DNA of 19,507 bases from Blastococcus sp. CT_GayMR20 (GTDB taxonomy: Bacteria > Actinomycetota > Actinomycetes > Mycobacteriales > Geodermatophilaceae): the NCBI RefSeq assembly GCF_004570345.1, contig NZ_SPQM01000092.1:1-19507 (forward strand). Reading direction: 5' to 3'. Position numbers and translations under genes: made by a program. The notes beneath the pieces were generated by a model. It was not told the DNA's origin and searched no databases. It saw nothing but the letters and a program-made list of their open reading frames with translations. Each line of letters starts with the position of its first letter. The stretch's first letter is position 1. Shown here piece by piece: positions 6,675-14,179 of this stretch.

Positions 6675-8338
6675 TCCACCGGACTTCCCGAGAGCTCGCT
6701 GCTGACCAGATAGGCCAGCGTGAGACCCCGCCCGAGCGCGATGCCGCTGTTGTAGCCGGTGCCCACGGTCGTCAGCGCCGCGCACGAACCGACGGCGTAG
6801 AGCCCCGCGACGCGCTGTTCCTCCTCGTCGAGGACCCGCCCGTCGCCGTCGATCCGCACCCCGCTCGTGCCGATCGCGGTGCCCACGAACCGCAGCCGCA
6901 GCCCGTGGAACGGCGCCTGCTCCACCGGCCCGAGGACGGCGTTCGGCTCGTTGGCCGGATCGCCCGCGAAGCGGCGCACGAACTCCTTGGTGCCGCGACC
7001 GAAGTCGGGGTCGATGCCCTTGCGCGCGTTCTCGCTGAAGTCCGCTGCGGTGGCGGCGAGCTGGTCGCCGTCGATACCCAGCGCCTCCCCCAGCTCCTGC
7101 AGAGTGGGCGCCGAGGTGACCAGTCCGGCCGGGTACTCCCCGCCCGGCGGGGTGCCCCCGAGGCCGTACTTCGCGTGGTGCTGCTCGTCGAGGACGAGGA
7201 AGAACGGCAGGTGCCGGTCGTCGGGGTCCATGGTCTTCTCCACGATGTCGACCCAGAACGAGTCGTCGCAGTACCGGCGGCCGGTGCGGTCGACGATCAT
7301 GCTGTGCGGCATCGCGTAGTCGGGCCCGTAGGCGTAGCCGACGCCGGTCTCGGTCGGCCACCCCGGCAGCATCGGGATCGCCGTGGCGGGCAGCTGCGCG
7401 ATGGCGCCGCCGACGCTGCGGGCGAGCCGGATGCCGTCACCCCGGATGGTGCGCGGCGCGACGCTGCCGAAGTCGTCCGGACCCAGGCCCACCAGCTCCT
7501 GCACCAGCTCGGGGTCCCAGTCGTAGGTGCTGGTCGCGAGCACCACCGGCCCCCGCGCCTCCACCGGGCCGGTCGGGCTCTCGGCGCGCACCCCCACCAC
7601 GGCGCCTTCCTCGTCGGTGAGCAGCTCGGTCACGCGGTGCTCGAGGTGCAGGCGGATGCCCGGCTCGCGGAGCACCCGGGCCAGGAAGCTGGCGACGACC
7701 CCGGTGCCGAACGTCAGCCGGTCCGGCACCGCGGCCTCGCCGCCCGGTCGGGTCGGCAGCCCGAAGGCCTGGACACCGGCCTGCTCGCCGGCGAAGTCCT
7801 CGTCGACGTTCGTCAGCCGCCGGCCCTTGACGAACATCTCCGCGTAGGTCGTGCCGACGGGGAAGTAGGGGCTCACCCGGAGCTTGTCCCGCCACTCCCC
7901 CAGGACGTCCGCGTCGATCGGCTCGTTGGTCAGGTAGCGGCCCTCGTGGAAGGCCCCGTCGGCCTCGTCGTGATAGTCGGCGAGGCCCGGGATGACGGCC
8001 CAGCGGATGGCGCCGACGTCCTCCCAGTAGCGGACGGCGTCCGGCGACACCTCCAGCCATCGGCGCAGCGCCTGCTCGTCCAGCACTTCCGGGTGGGAGT
8101 GGGCGATGGCCCGGACGTACCGCTCGGCGAGCTCGAGGGTGTCGCCCTCGATGCCCTGGCGCACCGCGACGTGGTTGGCGCCGCACCAGACCTGGCCGCC
8201 GGAGTAGGCCGCGGCGCCGCCCAGCAGCTCGCCGGCCTCGAACACGGTCACGTCCGTGCCGCGCACGGCCAGTCCCAGCGCCGTGGCGAGGCCCGACAGG
8301 CCCGCGCCGACGACGATCACGCCGTCCTGCTCGCTCAT
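6671..8338 (-). CDS. FAD-dependent oxidoreductase, 3-ketosteroid-delta1-dehydrogenase-like
   Basis: A 555-residue flavoprotein of the fumarate reductase/KstD superfamily that would introduce a double bond next to a carbonyl or otherwise transfer hydride to FAD. The dinucleotide-binding motif GAGLSG is at residues 11-16 with the ribose-binding Glu34, followed by a LLGGAAAYSGG segment, and the C-terminal FAD loop GLYAVGSCAALTTVG leads into GYNSGIALG. In true KstD enzymes this position reads Y-x-G-P-G; here it is Tyr529-Asn-Ser-Gly532, so ketosteroid specificity is doubtful and a different substrate is likely. The ATG (8338-8336) has AAGGAG five bases upstream and lies ten bases after the transporter stop; the frame extends upstream inside the transporter but lacks homology there. 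No membrane segment. Likely cotranscribed with the transporter. Confidence 0.88.
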   Translation of the reverse strand: MSEQDGVIVVGAGLSGLATALGLAVRGTDVTVFEAGELLGGAAAYSGGQVWCGANHVAVRQGIEGDTLELAERYVRAIAHSHPEVLDEQALRRWLEVSPDAVRYWEDVGAIRWAVIPGLADYHDEADGAFHEGRYLTNEPIDADVLGEWRDKLRVSPYFPVGTTYAEMFVKGRRLTNVDEDFAGEQAGVQAFGLPTRPGGEAAVPDRLTFGTGVVASFLARVLREPGIRLHLEHRVTELLTDEEGAVVGVRAESPTGPVEARGPVVLATSTYDWDPELVQELVGLGPDDFGSVAPRTIRGDGIRLARSVGGAIAQLPATAIPMLPGWPTETGVGYAYGPDYAMPHSMIVDRTGRRYCDDSFWVDIVEKTMDPDDRHLPFFLVLDEQHHAKYGLGGTPPGGEYPAGLVTSAPTLQELGEALGIDGDQLAATAADFSENARKGIDPDFGRGTKEFVRRFAGDPANEPNAVLGPVEQAPFHGLRLRFVGTAIGTSGVRIDGDGRVLDEEEQRVAGLYAVGSCAALTTVGTGYNSGIALGRGLTLAYLVSSELSGSPVD

Positions 8339-8348
8339 CCCAGCTCCT

Positions 8349-9803
8349 TCACGAATCCACGAACAGGGGGTCCTGCTCGCCGCGTTCTCGATGTCCCGGC
8401 GGTTGCGCGGAGGGGACCAGCACCCAGCCGGCCACCGCGGACAGCAGCCCGACCGACCCGACGGCGAGCACCGCGACCACGTAGCCGGACTCGGCGGGCT
8501 GACCGCCGACCGGCGTGTGCGCGGCCAGCACGGCGGCGACGCCCGCGGCGCCGACACTGCCGCCCAGCAGCCGCAGGACCTGGTTGACGCCGGTCGCGCT
8601 GGCGGTGCGCTCGGCCGGGGTGCGGGCGACGATCAGGACCGGCATCACCGAGTAGGCGATGCCGATGCCGACCCCCATCAGCGCCATCGTCAGGACGACG
8701 TGCCAGGTGCGGTCGTGCATCAGGGCGAAGGTGCCGAAGGCCACCGCGGAGACGGCCGACCCGAGCGGCAGCACCACCCGCTCCCCCACCCGGCGGGCGA
8801 TCGCCCGGGCCAGCGGTGGCGAGAACAGCGTGGCCACCGCCATCGGCGTCATGAGCAGGCCGGTGACGAAGACGGAGTAGCCGAAACCGACGCCGTCCCC
8901 GGGTGGCCGCTGGACCAGGAGGATGACGGCGGCTGCCCCGCCGAAGACGCAGACCCCGAGCAGGGTGGCGGCCAGGTTGACGCCGAGCACCCCGCGCGAG
9001 CAGGCCAGCCGCAGGTCGATCAGCGGTGCCGGTGTCCGCAGCGAGCGCAGCACCCACAGCGCCAGCAGGACCACCCCGGCCGACGCGGAGGTCAGCGCCG
9101 TCGGCGACGTCCAGCCCCAGGCGTCGCCGCGGGCGACGGCGAGCAGCGTCCCTGCCAGCCCGGCGCCGAGCAGTGCGGCCCCGAGCAGGTCGATCCGGAC
9201 GCGGCGCGTGCCGGGACCGGCCGGGGGCACCCGCCGGAGGACCCAGACGGCGCCGCCCGTGGAGACGAGGAACGCGACGACGAAGGCGAGCCGGTAGTCG
9301 ACCAGCAGGACGCAGAGCCCCATCACGGGGTTCCCCAGCCCGACGCCGACCGCGATGCTGGTCGACAGCACGCCCAGGGTCCGGTCGAGGACTGACCCGG
9401 ACAACCACTCCCGCGCGATGCTGACGGTGAGCGGGACCATCGCGTAGCCGAGCCCCTGCAGGGCGCGCCCGGTGAGCAGGCCGGCGAAGGTCGGGACGAC
9501 GGCGCCGATGAGCGAGCCCAGCGCGACGATCGCCAGGGCGGCGACGAGCGCCTGCCGTCGCAGCCGGCCGTCGGCGATCCGGGAGACCACCGGGGTGGCG
9601 ACGACCGCGACGAGCAGGGTGATGATCAGCGTCCACTGCGCCGCCGCCAGGGACACGTCCCGCTCGACGGAGACCTCGACGATGATCGGGTTGCCGAGCC
9701 CCGCCACCACCGAGCCGGTGAGCGCGGCGAAGGACAGGCAGGCGATCAGTCCCCGGCCCCCGACGGGAGTCGTGGTGGGGGCCGCCGCCTGCCGGGTGCT
9801 CAC
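8349..9803 (-). CDS. MFS transporter, DHA2-type (14 membrane segments), intact copy
   Basis: A 484-residue integral membrane protein with about 14 hydrophobic helices, the number and length typical of the DHA2 drug:proton antiporter family. A motif-A-like loop SRIADGRLRRQ lies after helix 2 (residues 74-84), a large helix-rich central region follows, and a polar PPGHRERGEQ tail closes it. DHA2 proteins usually export hydrophobic compounds; within a catabolic cluster it may import the substrate or export toxic intermediates, which the sequence cannot decide. The start is GTG (9803-9801) with AGGAG five bases upstream; the start codon lies in a 9-base inverted repeat (see 9801-9851). The gene follows the thiolase by 73 bases and precedes the FAD dehydrogenase by ten. 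Only this copy is complete: the opposite arm lacks residues 1-90. Confidence 0.93.
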   Translation of the reverse strand: MSTRQAAAPTTTPVGGRGLIACLSFAALTGSVVAGLGNPIIVEVSVERDVSLAAAQWTLIITLLVAVVATPVVSRIADGRLRRQALVAALAIVALGSLIGAVVPTFAGLLTGRALQGLGYAMVPLTVSIAREWLSGSVLDRTLGVLSTSIAVGVGLGNPVMGLCVLLVDYRLAFVVAFLVSTGGAVWVLRRVPPAGPGTRRVRIDLLGAALLGAGLAGTLLAVARGDAWGWTSPTALTSASAGVVLLALWVLRSLRTPAPLIDLRLACSRGVLGVNLAATLLGVCVFGGAAAVILLVQRPPGDGVGFGYSVFVTGLLMTPMAVATLFSPPLARAIARRVGERVVLPLGSAVSAVAFGTFALMHDRTWHVVLTMALMGVGIGIAYSVMPVLIVARTPAERTASATGVNQVLRLLGGSVGAAGVAAVLAAHTPVGGQPAESGYVVAVLAVGSVGLLSAVAGWVLVPSAQPPGHRERGEQDPLFVDS

Positions 9804-9851
9804 GGCAGCTCCTCGCCGGCGCTCGTCGCGGCCGTGATCAGGGCTGCCGTG
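9801..9851 (-). promoter_or_regulatory. Hairpin covering the transporter start codon
   Basis: A perfect 9-base inverted repeat, CACGGCAGC (9801-9809) and GCTGCCGTG (9843-9851), is separated by 33 bases. In the transporter mRNA the downstream half contains the GTG start codon and touches the AGGAG ribosome-binding site (9813-9809), so folding would hide the initiation region. This could tune transporter translation relative to the upstream thiolase. A chance repeat in GC-rich DNA is possible. The rest of the gap (9804-9876) shows no clear promoter or terminator. Confidence 0.35.
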
Positions 9852-9876
9852 TTCCCGCGTGACCTCGCAAGCTCGG

Positions 9877-9951
9877 TCACGCCAGTTCGAAGAGCGTGGC
9901 GTTCGCCATCCCGCCGCCCTCGCACATCGTCTGCAACCCGTAGCGCAGCCC
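9877..9951 (-). CDS. Thiolase (acetyl-CoA acyltransferase), last 24 codons only
   Basis: The 3' end of a thiolase gene, reading GLRYGLQTMCEGGGMANATL and then FELA before a TGA at 9879-9877. The TMCEGGG block contains the catalytic C-terminal cysteine (CxG motif) of thiolases, and GLRYGLQTMC is typical of actinobacterial degradative thiolases, which cleave 3-ketoacyl-CoA with CoA. The frame upstream of the Gly-Leu is not thiolase: at base 9951 the sequence switches into an inverted piece of the transporter gene, so the first roughly 370 codons are missing because of the fold-back, not necessarily from the genome. The next gene (transporter) starts 73 bases later on the same strand, so thiolase is probably an upstream operon member. 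The final thiolytic step fits a CoA-dependent degradation pathway. Confidence 0.85.
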   Translation of the reverse strand, partial: GLRYGLQTMCEGGGMANATLFELA

Positions 9952-9974
9952 GATCATCGTCGAGGTCTCCGTCG
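9949..9974. other. Fold-back junction with 26-base templated insert
   Basis: These 26 bases are the reverse complement of 9665-9690 inside the transporter gene. On the left they abut thiolase coding sequence (shared bases ccc at most); on the right they abut the arm that pairs with base 9534, with one shared base (9974). Relative to a simple palindrome 131 bases are skipped, and the loop between the inner matching pieces (9691-9948) is 258 bases. This is a two-step template switch with minimal microhomology, as seen in chimeric inverted molecules. Confidence 0.9.
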
Positions 9975-11159
9975 GCGATCGTCGCGCTGGGCTCGCTCAT
10001 CGGCGCCGTCGTCCCGACCTTCGCCGGCCTGCTCACCGGGCGCGCCCTGCAGGGGCTCGGCTACGCGATGGTCCCGCTCACCGTCAGCATCGCGCGGGAG
10101 TGGTTGTCCGGGTCAGTCCTCGACCGGACCCTGGGCGTGCTGTCGACCAGCATCGCGGTCGGCGTCGGGCTGGGGAACCCCGTGATGGGGCTCTGCGTCC
10201 TGCTGGTCGACTACCGGCTCGCCTTCGTCGTCGCGTTCCTCGTCTCCACGGGCGGCGCCGTCTGGGTCCTCCGGCGGGTGCCCCCGGCCGGTCCCGGCAC
10301 GCGCCGCGTCCGGATCGACCTGCTCGGGGCCGCACTGCTCGGCGCCGGGCTGGCAGGGACGCTGCTCGCCGTCGCCCGCGGCGACGCCTGGGGCTGGACG
10401 TCGCCGACGGCGCTGACCTCCGCGTCGGCCGGGGTGGTCCTGCTGGCGCTGTGGGTGCTGCGCTCGCTGCGGACACCGGCACCGCTGATCGACCTGCGGC
10501 TGGCCTGCTCGCGCGGGGTGCTCGGCGTCAACCTGGCCGCCACCCTGCTCGGGGTCTGCGTCTTCGGCGGGGCAGCCGCCGTCATCCTCCTGGTCCAGCG
10601 GCCACCCGGGGACGGCGTCGGTTTCGGCTACTCCGTCTTCGTCACCGGCCTGCTCATGACGCCGATGGCGGTGGCCACGCTGTTCTCGCCACCGCTGGCC
10701 CGGGCGATCGCCCGCCGGGTGGGGGAGCGGGTGGTGCTGCCGCTCGGGTCGGCCGTCTCCGCGGTGGCCTTCGGCACCTTCGCCCTGATGCACGACCGCA
10801 CCTGGCACGTCGTCCTGACGATGGCGCTGATGGGGGTCGGCATCGGCATCGCCTACTCGGTGATGCCGGTCCTGATCGTCGCCCGCACCCCGGCCGAGCG
10901 CACCGCCAGCGCGACCGGCGTCAACCAGGTCCTGCGGCTGCTGGGCGGCAGTGTCGGCGCCGCGGGCGTCGCCGCCGTGCTGGCCGCGCACACGCCGGTC
11001 GGCGGTCAGCCCGCCGAGTCCGGCTACGTGGTCGCGGTGCTCGCCGTCGGGTCGGTCGGGCTGCTGTCCGCGGTGGCCGGCTGGGTGCTGGTCCCCTCCG
11101 CGCAACCGCCGGGACATCGAGAACGCGGCGAGCAGGACCCCCTGTTCGTGGATTCGTGA
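9975..11159 (+). pseudogene. MFS transporter, 5'-truncated copy
   Basis: Codons 91-484 of the transporter are present and identical to the left copy, but the first 90 codons (helices 1, 2 and the start of helix 3) are replaced by junction sequence. The reading frame stays open upstream to a GTG at 9834, giving a hybrid N terminus of about 48 residues that reads antisense to the thiolase tail and the gap; this is a spurious frame without a ribosome-binding site or homology. If the palindrome is an artefact this gene does not exist; if it is real, the transporter copy is broken. The stop at 11157-11159 is followed after ten bases by the FAD dehydrogenase copy. Confidence 0.9.
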
Positions 11160-11169
11160 AGGAGCTGGG

Positions 11170-12837
11170 ATGAGCGAGCAGGACGGCGTGATCGTCGTCG
11201 GCGCGGGCCTGTCGGGCCTCGCCACGGCGCTGGGACTGGCCGTGCGCGGCACGGACGTGACCGTGTTCGAGGCCGGCGAGCTGCTGGGCGGCGCCGCGGC
11301 CTACTCCGGCGGCCAGGTCTGGTGCGGCGCCAACCACGTCGCGGTGCGCCAGGGCATCGAGGGCGACACCCTCGAGCTCGCCGAGCGGTACGTCCGGGCC
11401 ATCGCCCACTCCCACCCGGAAGTGCTGGACGAGCAGGCGCTGCGCCGATGGCTGGAGGTGTCGCCGGACGCCGTCCGCTACTGGGAGGACGTCGGCGCCA
11501 TCCGCTGGGCCGTCATCCCGGGCCTCGCCGACTATCACGACGAGGCCGACGGGGCCTTCCACGAGGGCCGCTACCTGACCAACGAGCCGATCGACGCGGA
11601 CGTCCTGGGGGAGTGGCGGGACAAGCTCCGGGTGAGCCCCTACTTCCCCGTCGGCACGACCTACGCGGAGATGTTCGTCAAGGGCCGGCGGCTGACGAAC
11701 GTCGACGAGGACTTCGCCGGCGAGCAGGCCGGTGTCCAGGCCTTCGGGCTGCCGACCCGACCGGGCGGCGAGGCCGCGGTGCCGGACCGGCTGACGTTCG
11801 GCACCGGGGTCGTCGCCAGCTTCCTGGCCCGGGTGCTCCGCGAGCCGGGCATCCGCCTGCACCTCGAGCACCGCGTGACCGAGCTGCTCACCGACGAGGA
11901 AGGCGCCGTGGTGGGGGTGCGCGCCGAGAGCCCGACCGGCCCGGTGGAGGCGCGGGGGCCGGTGGTGCTCGCGACCAGCACCTACGACTGGGACCCCGAG
12001 CTGGTGCAGGAGCTGGTGGGCCTGGGTCCGGACGACTTCGGCAGCGTCGCGCCGCGCACCATCCGGGGTGACGGCATCCGGCTCGCCCGCAGCGTCGGCG
12101 GCGCCATCGCGCAGCTGCCCGCCACGGCGATCCCGATGCTGCCGGGGTGGCCGACCGAGACCGGCGTCGGCTACGCCTACGGGCCCGACTACGCGATGCC
12201 GCACAGCATGATCGTCGACCGCACCGGCCGCCGGTACTGCGACGACTCGTTCTGGGTCGACATCGTGGAGAAGACCATGGACCCCGACGACCGGCACCTG
12301 CCGTTCTTCCTCGTCCTCGACGAGCAGCACCACGCGAAGTACGGCCTCGGGGGCACCCCGCCGGGCGGGGAGTACCCGGCCGGACTGGTCACCTCGGCGC
12401 CCACTCTGCAGGAGCTGGGGGAGGCGCTGGGTATCGACGGCGACCAGCTCGCCGCCACCGCAGCGGACTTCAGCGAGAACGCGCGCAAGGGCATCGACCC
12501 CGACTTCGGTCGCGGCACCAAGGAGTTCGTGCGCCGCTTCGCGGGCGATCCGGCCAACGAGCCGAACGCCGTCCTCGGGCCGGTGGAGCAGGCGCCGTTC
12601 CACGGGCTGCGGCTGCGGTTCGTGGGCACCGCGATCGGCACGAGCGGGGTGCGGATCGACGGCGACGGGCGGGTCCTCGACGAGGAGGAACAGCGCGTCG
12701 CGGGGCTCTACGCCGTCGGTTCGTGCGCGGCGCTGACGACCGTGGGCACCGGCTACAACAGCGGCATCGCGCTCGGGCGGGGTCTCACGCTGGCCTATCT
12801 GGTCAGCAGCGAGCTCTCGGGAAGTCCGGTGGATTGA
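11170..12837 (+). CDS. FAD-dependent oxidoreductase, KstD-like (right-arm copy)
   Basis: The 555-residue product is identical to that of the left copy (6671-8338). AAGGAG at 11159-11164 sits five bases before the ATG and overlaps the stop of the truncated transporter. FAD-binding GAGLSG lies at residues 11-16 and the KstD-equivalent Tyr529 in GYNSG near the end. The stop codon at 12835-12837 is embedded in the TTGACA box of the downstream promoter. As this arm is probably a fold-back copy, count it once. Confidence 0.87.
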   Translation: MSEQDGVIVVGAGLSGLATALGLAVRGTDVTVFEAGELLGGAAAYSGGQVWCGANHVAVRQGIEGDTLELAERYVRAIAHSHPEVLDEQALRRWLEVSPDAVRYWEDVGAIRWAVIPGLADYHDEADGAFHEGRYLTNEPIDADVLGEWRDKLRVSPYFPVGTTYAEMFVKGRRLTNVDEDFAGEQAGVQAFGLPTRPGGEAAVPDRLTFGTGVVASFLARVLREPGIRLHLEHRVTELLTDEEGAVVGVRAESPTGPVEARGPVVLATSTYDWDPELVQELVGLGPDDFGSVAPRTIRGDGIRLARSVGGAIAQLPATAIPMLPGWPTETGVGYAYGPDYAMPHSMIVDRTGRRYCDDSFWVDIVEKTMDPDDRHLPFFLVLDEQHHAKYGLGGTPPGGEYPAGLVTSAPTLQELGEALGIDGDQLAATAADFSENARKGIDPDFGRGTKEFVRRFAGDPANEPNAVLGPVEQAPFHGLRLRFVGTAIGTSGVRIDGDGRVLDEEEQRVAGLYAVGSCAALTTVGTGYNSGIALGRGLTLAYLVSSELSGSPVD

Positions 12838-12862
12838 CAGCGCCTCCGCGAGCATCTATGAA
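12834..12862 (+). promoter_or_regulatory. Predicted sigma-70-type promoter of the P450 operon (right copy)
   Basis: TTGACA at 12834-12839 and TATGAA at 12857-12862 are separated by 17 bases, the ideal spacing for a housekeeping sigma factor. The predicted start is near 12869, which places the palindrome 12860-12879 over the initiation site. GAAGGG at 12893-12898 then serves the P450 ATG at 12907. Confidence 0.55.
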
Positions 12863-12879
12863 CATGAATACTATTGTTC
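12860..12879 (+). promoter_or_regulatory. Operator-like palindrome in front of the P450 gene (right copy)
   Basis: GAACA and TGTTC flank a ten-base AT-rich centre that includes AATA-c-TATT. It overlaps the -10 box by three bases and covers the expected start of transcription, so a bound dimeric repressor would block initiation. Identical to 6629-6648 on the other arm. Confidence 0.5.
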
Positions 12880-12906
12880 CGATCACAGCTCTGAAGGGCG
12901 GGTCCG

Positions 12907-14175
12907 ATGAGCGTCGCCGCTGACACGTCGGTGCGGGACGAGGAGATCACCGCGTTCTTCAGCGCGGACCCCGAGACGATCGCCTGGCCGTACCCGATGT
13001 ACGACCGCTGGCGGCAGGGCAGCGGGGTGGTGCGCTGGCACGGCGGCCCGGCCACGCTGATCACCCGGTACGCCGACGTCAAGGACGTGATGGCCGGGAA
13101 GTACCCGATCAAGCAGAACGCCTACCGCTGGGGGGAGCTGGCCGAGGGCACGATCAGCCGGCTGCCGGCCGAGCAGCACGAGGTGTTCTTCAAGGTGCTG
13201 GACTTCGAGAGCCATTTCCTCTCCCGCAAGGAGGGCGACGAGCACCAGCGGCTGCGGCGGATCGCGGCCCGCGCGTTCACGGCGCGCCGGATGGAGCTGC
13301 TGCGCGAGTCGGTGCAGCGGCACGTCGACGACCTGATCGAGGAGATGCAGGGCCAGCCGCAGCCCGACATCAAGCTGCACCTGGCCAACAAGCTGCCGGT
13401 GCGGGTCATCGTCGACCTGATCGGCGTCCCGCAGAGCGACCGCGAGCTGATCTGGGAGTGGTCGGAGGCGGTCGGCCGGCTGTTCTCCCTCGACGAGAAA
13501 TCGCTCCGCGAGGCCGACGAGGCGATCGACGCGTTCCGCGACTACGTCGGCGAGACGGTGCAGAAGGTGCGCCGCACCGGCGAGGGTCCCGAGCTCGCGA
13601 AGCTGATGCTCGACTCCCGCGAGGAGGAGGTGATGACCGAGGACGAGCTGGTCGCCACGTACCTGCTCATCCTCTTCGGCGGCAGCGAGACCACCACCAA
13701 CCTGCTCGGCAACGGCTTCCTCGACCTCCAGCGGCACCGCGACCAGTGGGACCTGCTGCGCGACAACCCCGACCTGGTCGCCGGTGCGATGGACGAGCTG
13801 ATGCGCTACGACTCGCCGCACCACTACCTGCCGCGGGTGGTCGACCAGGACTTCGAGCTGCACGGGACGACGCTCAAGGCCGGTCAGACCGCGATCATCG
13901 TCATGGGCGCGGCCAACCGGGACGAGCGCAAGTTCGACGACCCCGACCGGCTCGACGTCACCCGGGCGAACAAGCGCGAGCACCTGTCGCTCGCCTTCGG
14001 CGCGCACCACTGCCTCGGCGCCGCGCTGGCCCGCCTGGAGGGCGATGTCGTCTTCTCCACCCTGCTGCGCCGGTTCCCCGAGGCGCGGCTGCTCGACGAC
14101 CAGCCGGCCTACGCCGGCAGCGCGATGCTGCGGGCGATCCAGGCGCTCCCGACCGACCTCGGCCCGCCGGCCTGA
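12907..14175 (+). CDS. Cytochrome P450 (right-arm copy)
   Basis: Identical in sequence to the P450 at 5333-6601. The haem cysteine codon is at 14011-14013, the I-helix GGSETT is encoded from 13678, and the ExxR glutamate codon is at 13795. The ATG is chosen because it follows GAAGGG by eight bases and gives a normal P450 N terminus leading into the WPYPMYDRW segment; no earlier in-frame start is convincing. First gene of the P450-to-korA transcription unit on this arm. Confidence 0.95.
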   Translation: MSVAADTSVRDEEITAFFSADPETIAWPYPMYDRWRQGSGVVRWHGGPATLITRYADVKDVMAGKYPIKQNAYRWGELAEGTISRLPAEQHEVFFKVLDFESHFLSRKEGDEHQRLRRIAARAFTARRMELLRESVQRHVDDLIEEMQGQPQPDIKLHLANKLPVRVIVDLIGVPQSDRELIWEWSEAVGRLFSLDEKSLREADEAIDAFRDYVGETVQKVRRTGEGPELAKLMLDSREEEVMTEDELVATYLLILFGGSETTTNLLGNGFLDLQRHRDQWDLLRDNPDLVAGAMDELMRYDSPHHYLPRVVDQDFELHGTTLKAGQTAIIVMGAANRDERKFDDPDRLDVTRANKREHLSLAFGAHHCLGAALARLEGDVVFSTLLRRFPEARLLDDQPAYAGSAMLRAIQALPTDLGPPA

Positions 14176-14179
14176 CCCG

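Larger units (their letters stand above)
1..9534. repeat. Left arm of 9534-bp perfect inverted repeat
   Basis: Reverse-complementing this segment gives bases 9974-19507 with no difference found: every reading frame has an identical mirror frame whose coordinates sum to 19508, and direct comparison of the outer ends and the inner boundary agrees. The match stops at base 9534; base 9535 (a) does not pair with base 9973 (c). The arm carries the complete gene set from korA (partial) to the transporter. Identity this perfect implies either a fold-back artefact or an extremely recent duplication; I favour the artefact. Confidence 0.98.

Noticed and set aside
9535..9973. Hairpin telomere or dimer junction of a linear replicon as the explanation of the palindrome.
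   Set aside because: Such ends carry dedicated short palindromes and resolvase or terminal-protein genes. Here the centre is mid-operon coding sequence with an asymmetrical 131-base deletion.
9800..10036. A 78-codon minus-strand frame crossing the junction.
   Set aside because: It is in a different phase from the thiolase tail, has no homology that I recognise, and is built partly from junction sequence.
12860..12879. A KstR or KstR2 operator, which would link the operon to the cholesterol regulon.
   Set aside because: The palindrome lacks the AACnnGTT core of KstR and the CAAGnnCTTG core of KstR2; only GAACA/TGTTC half-sites with a ten-base spacer are present.
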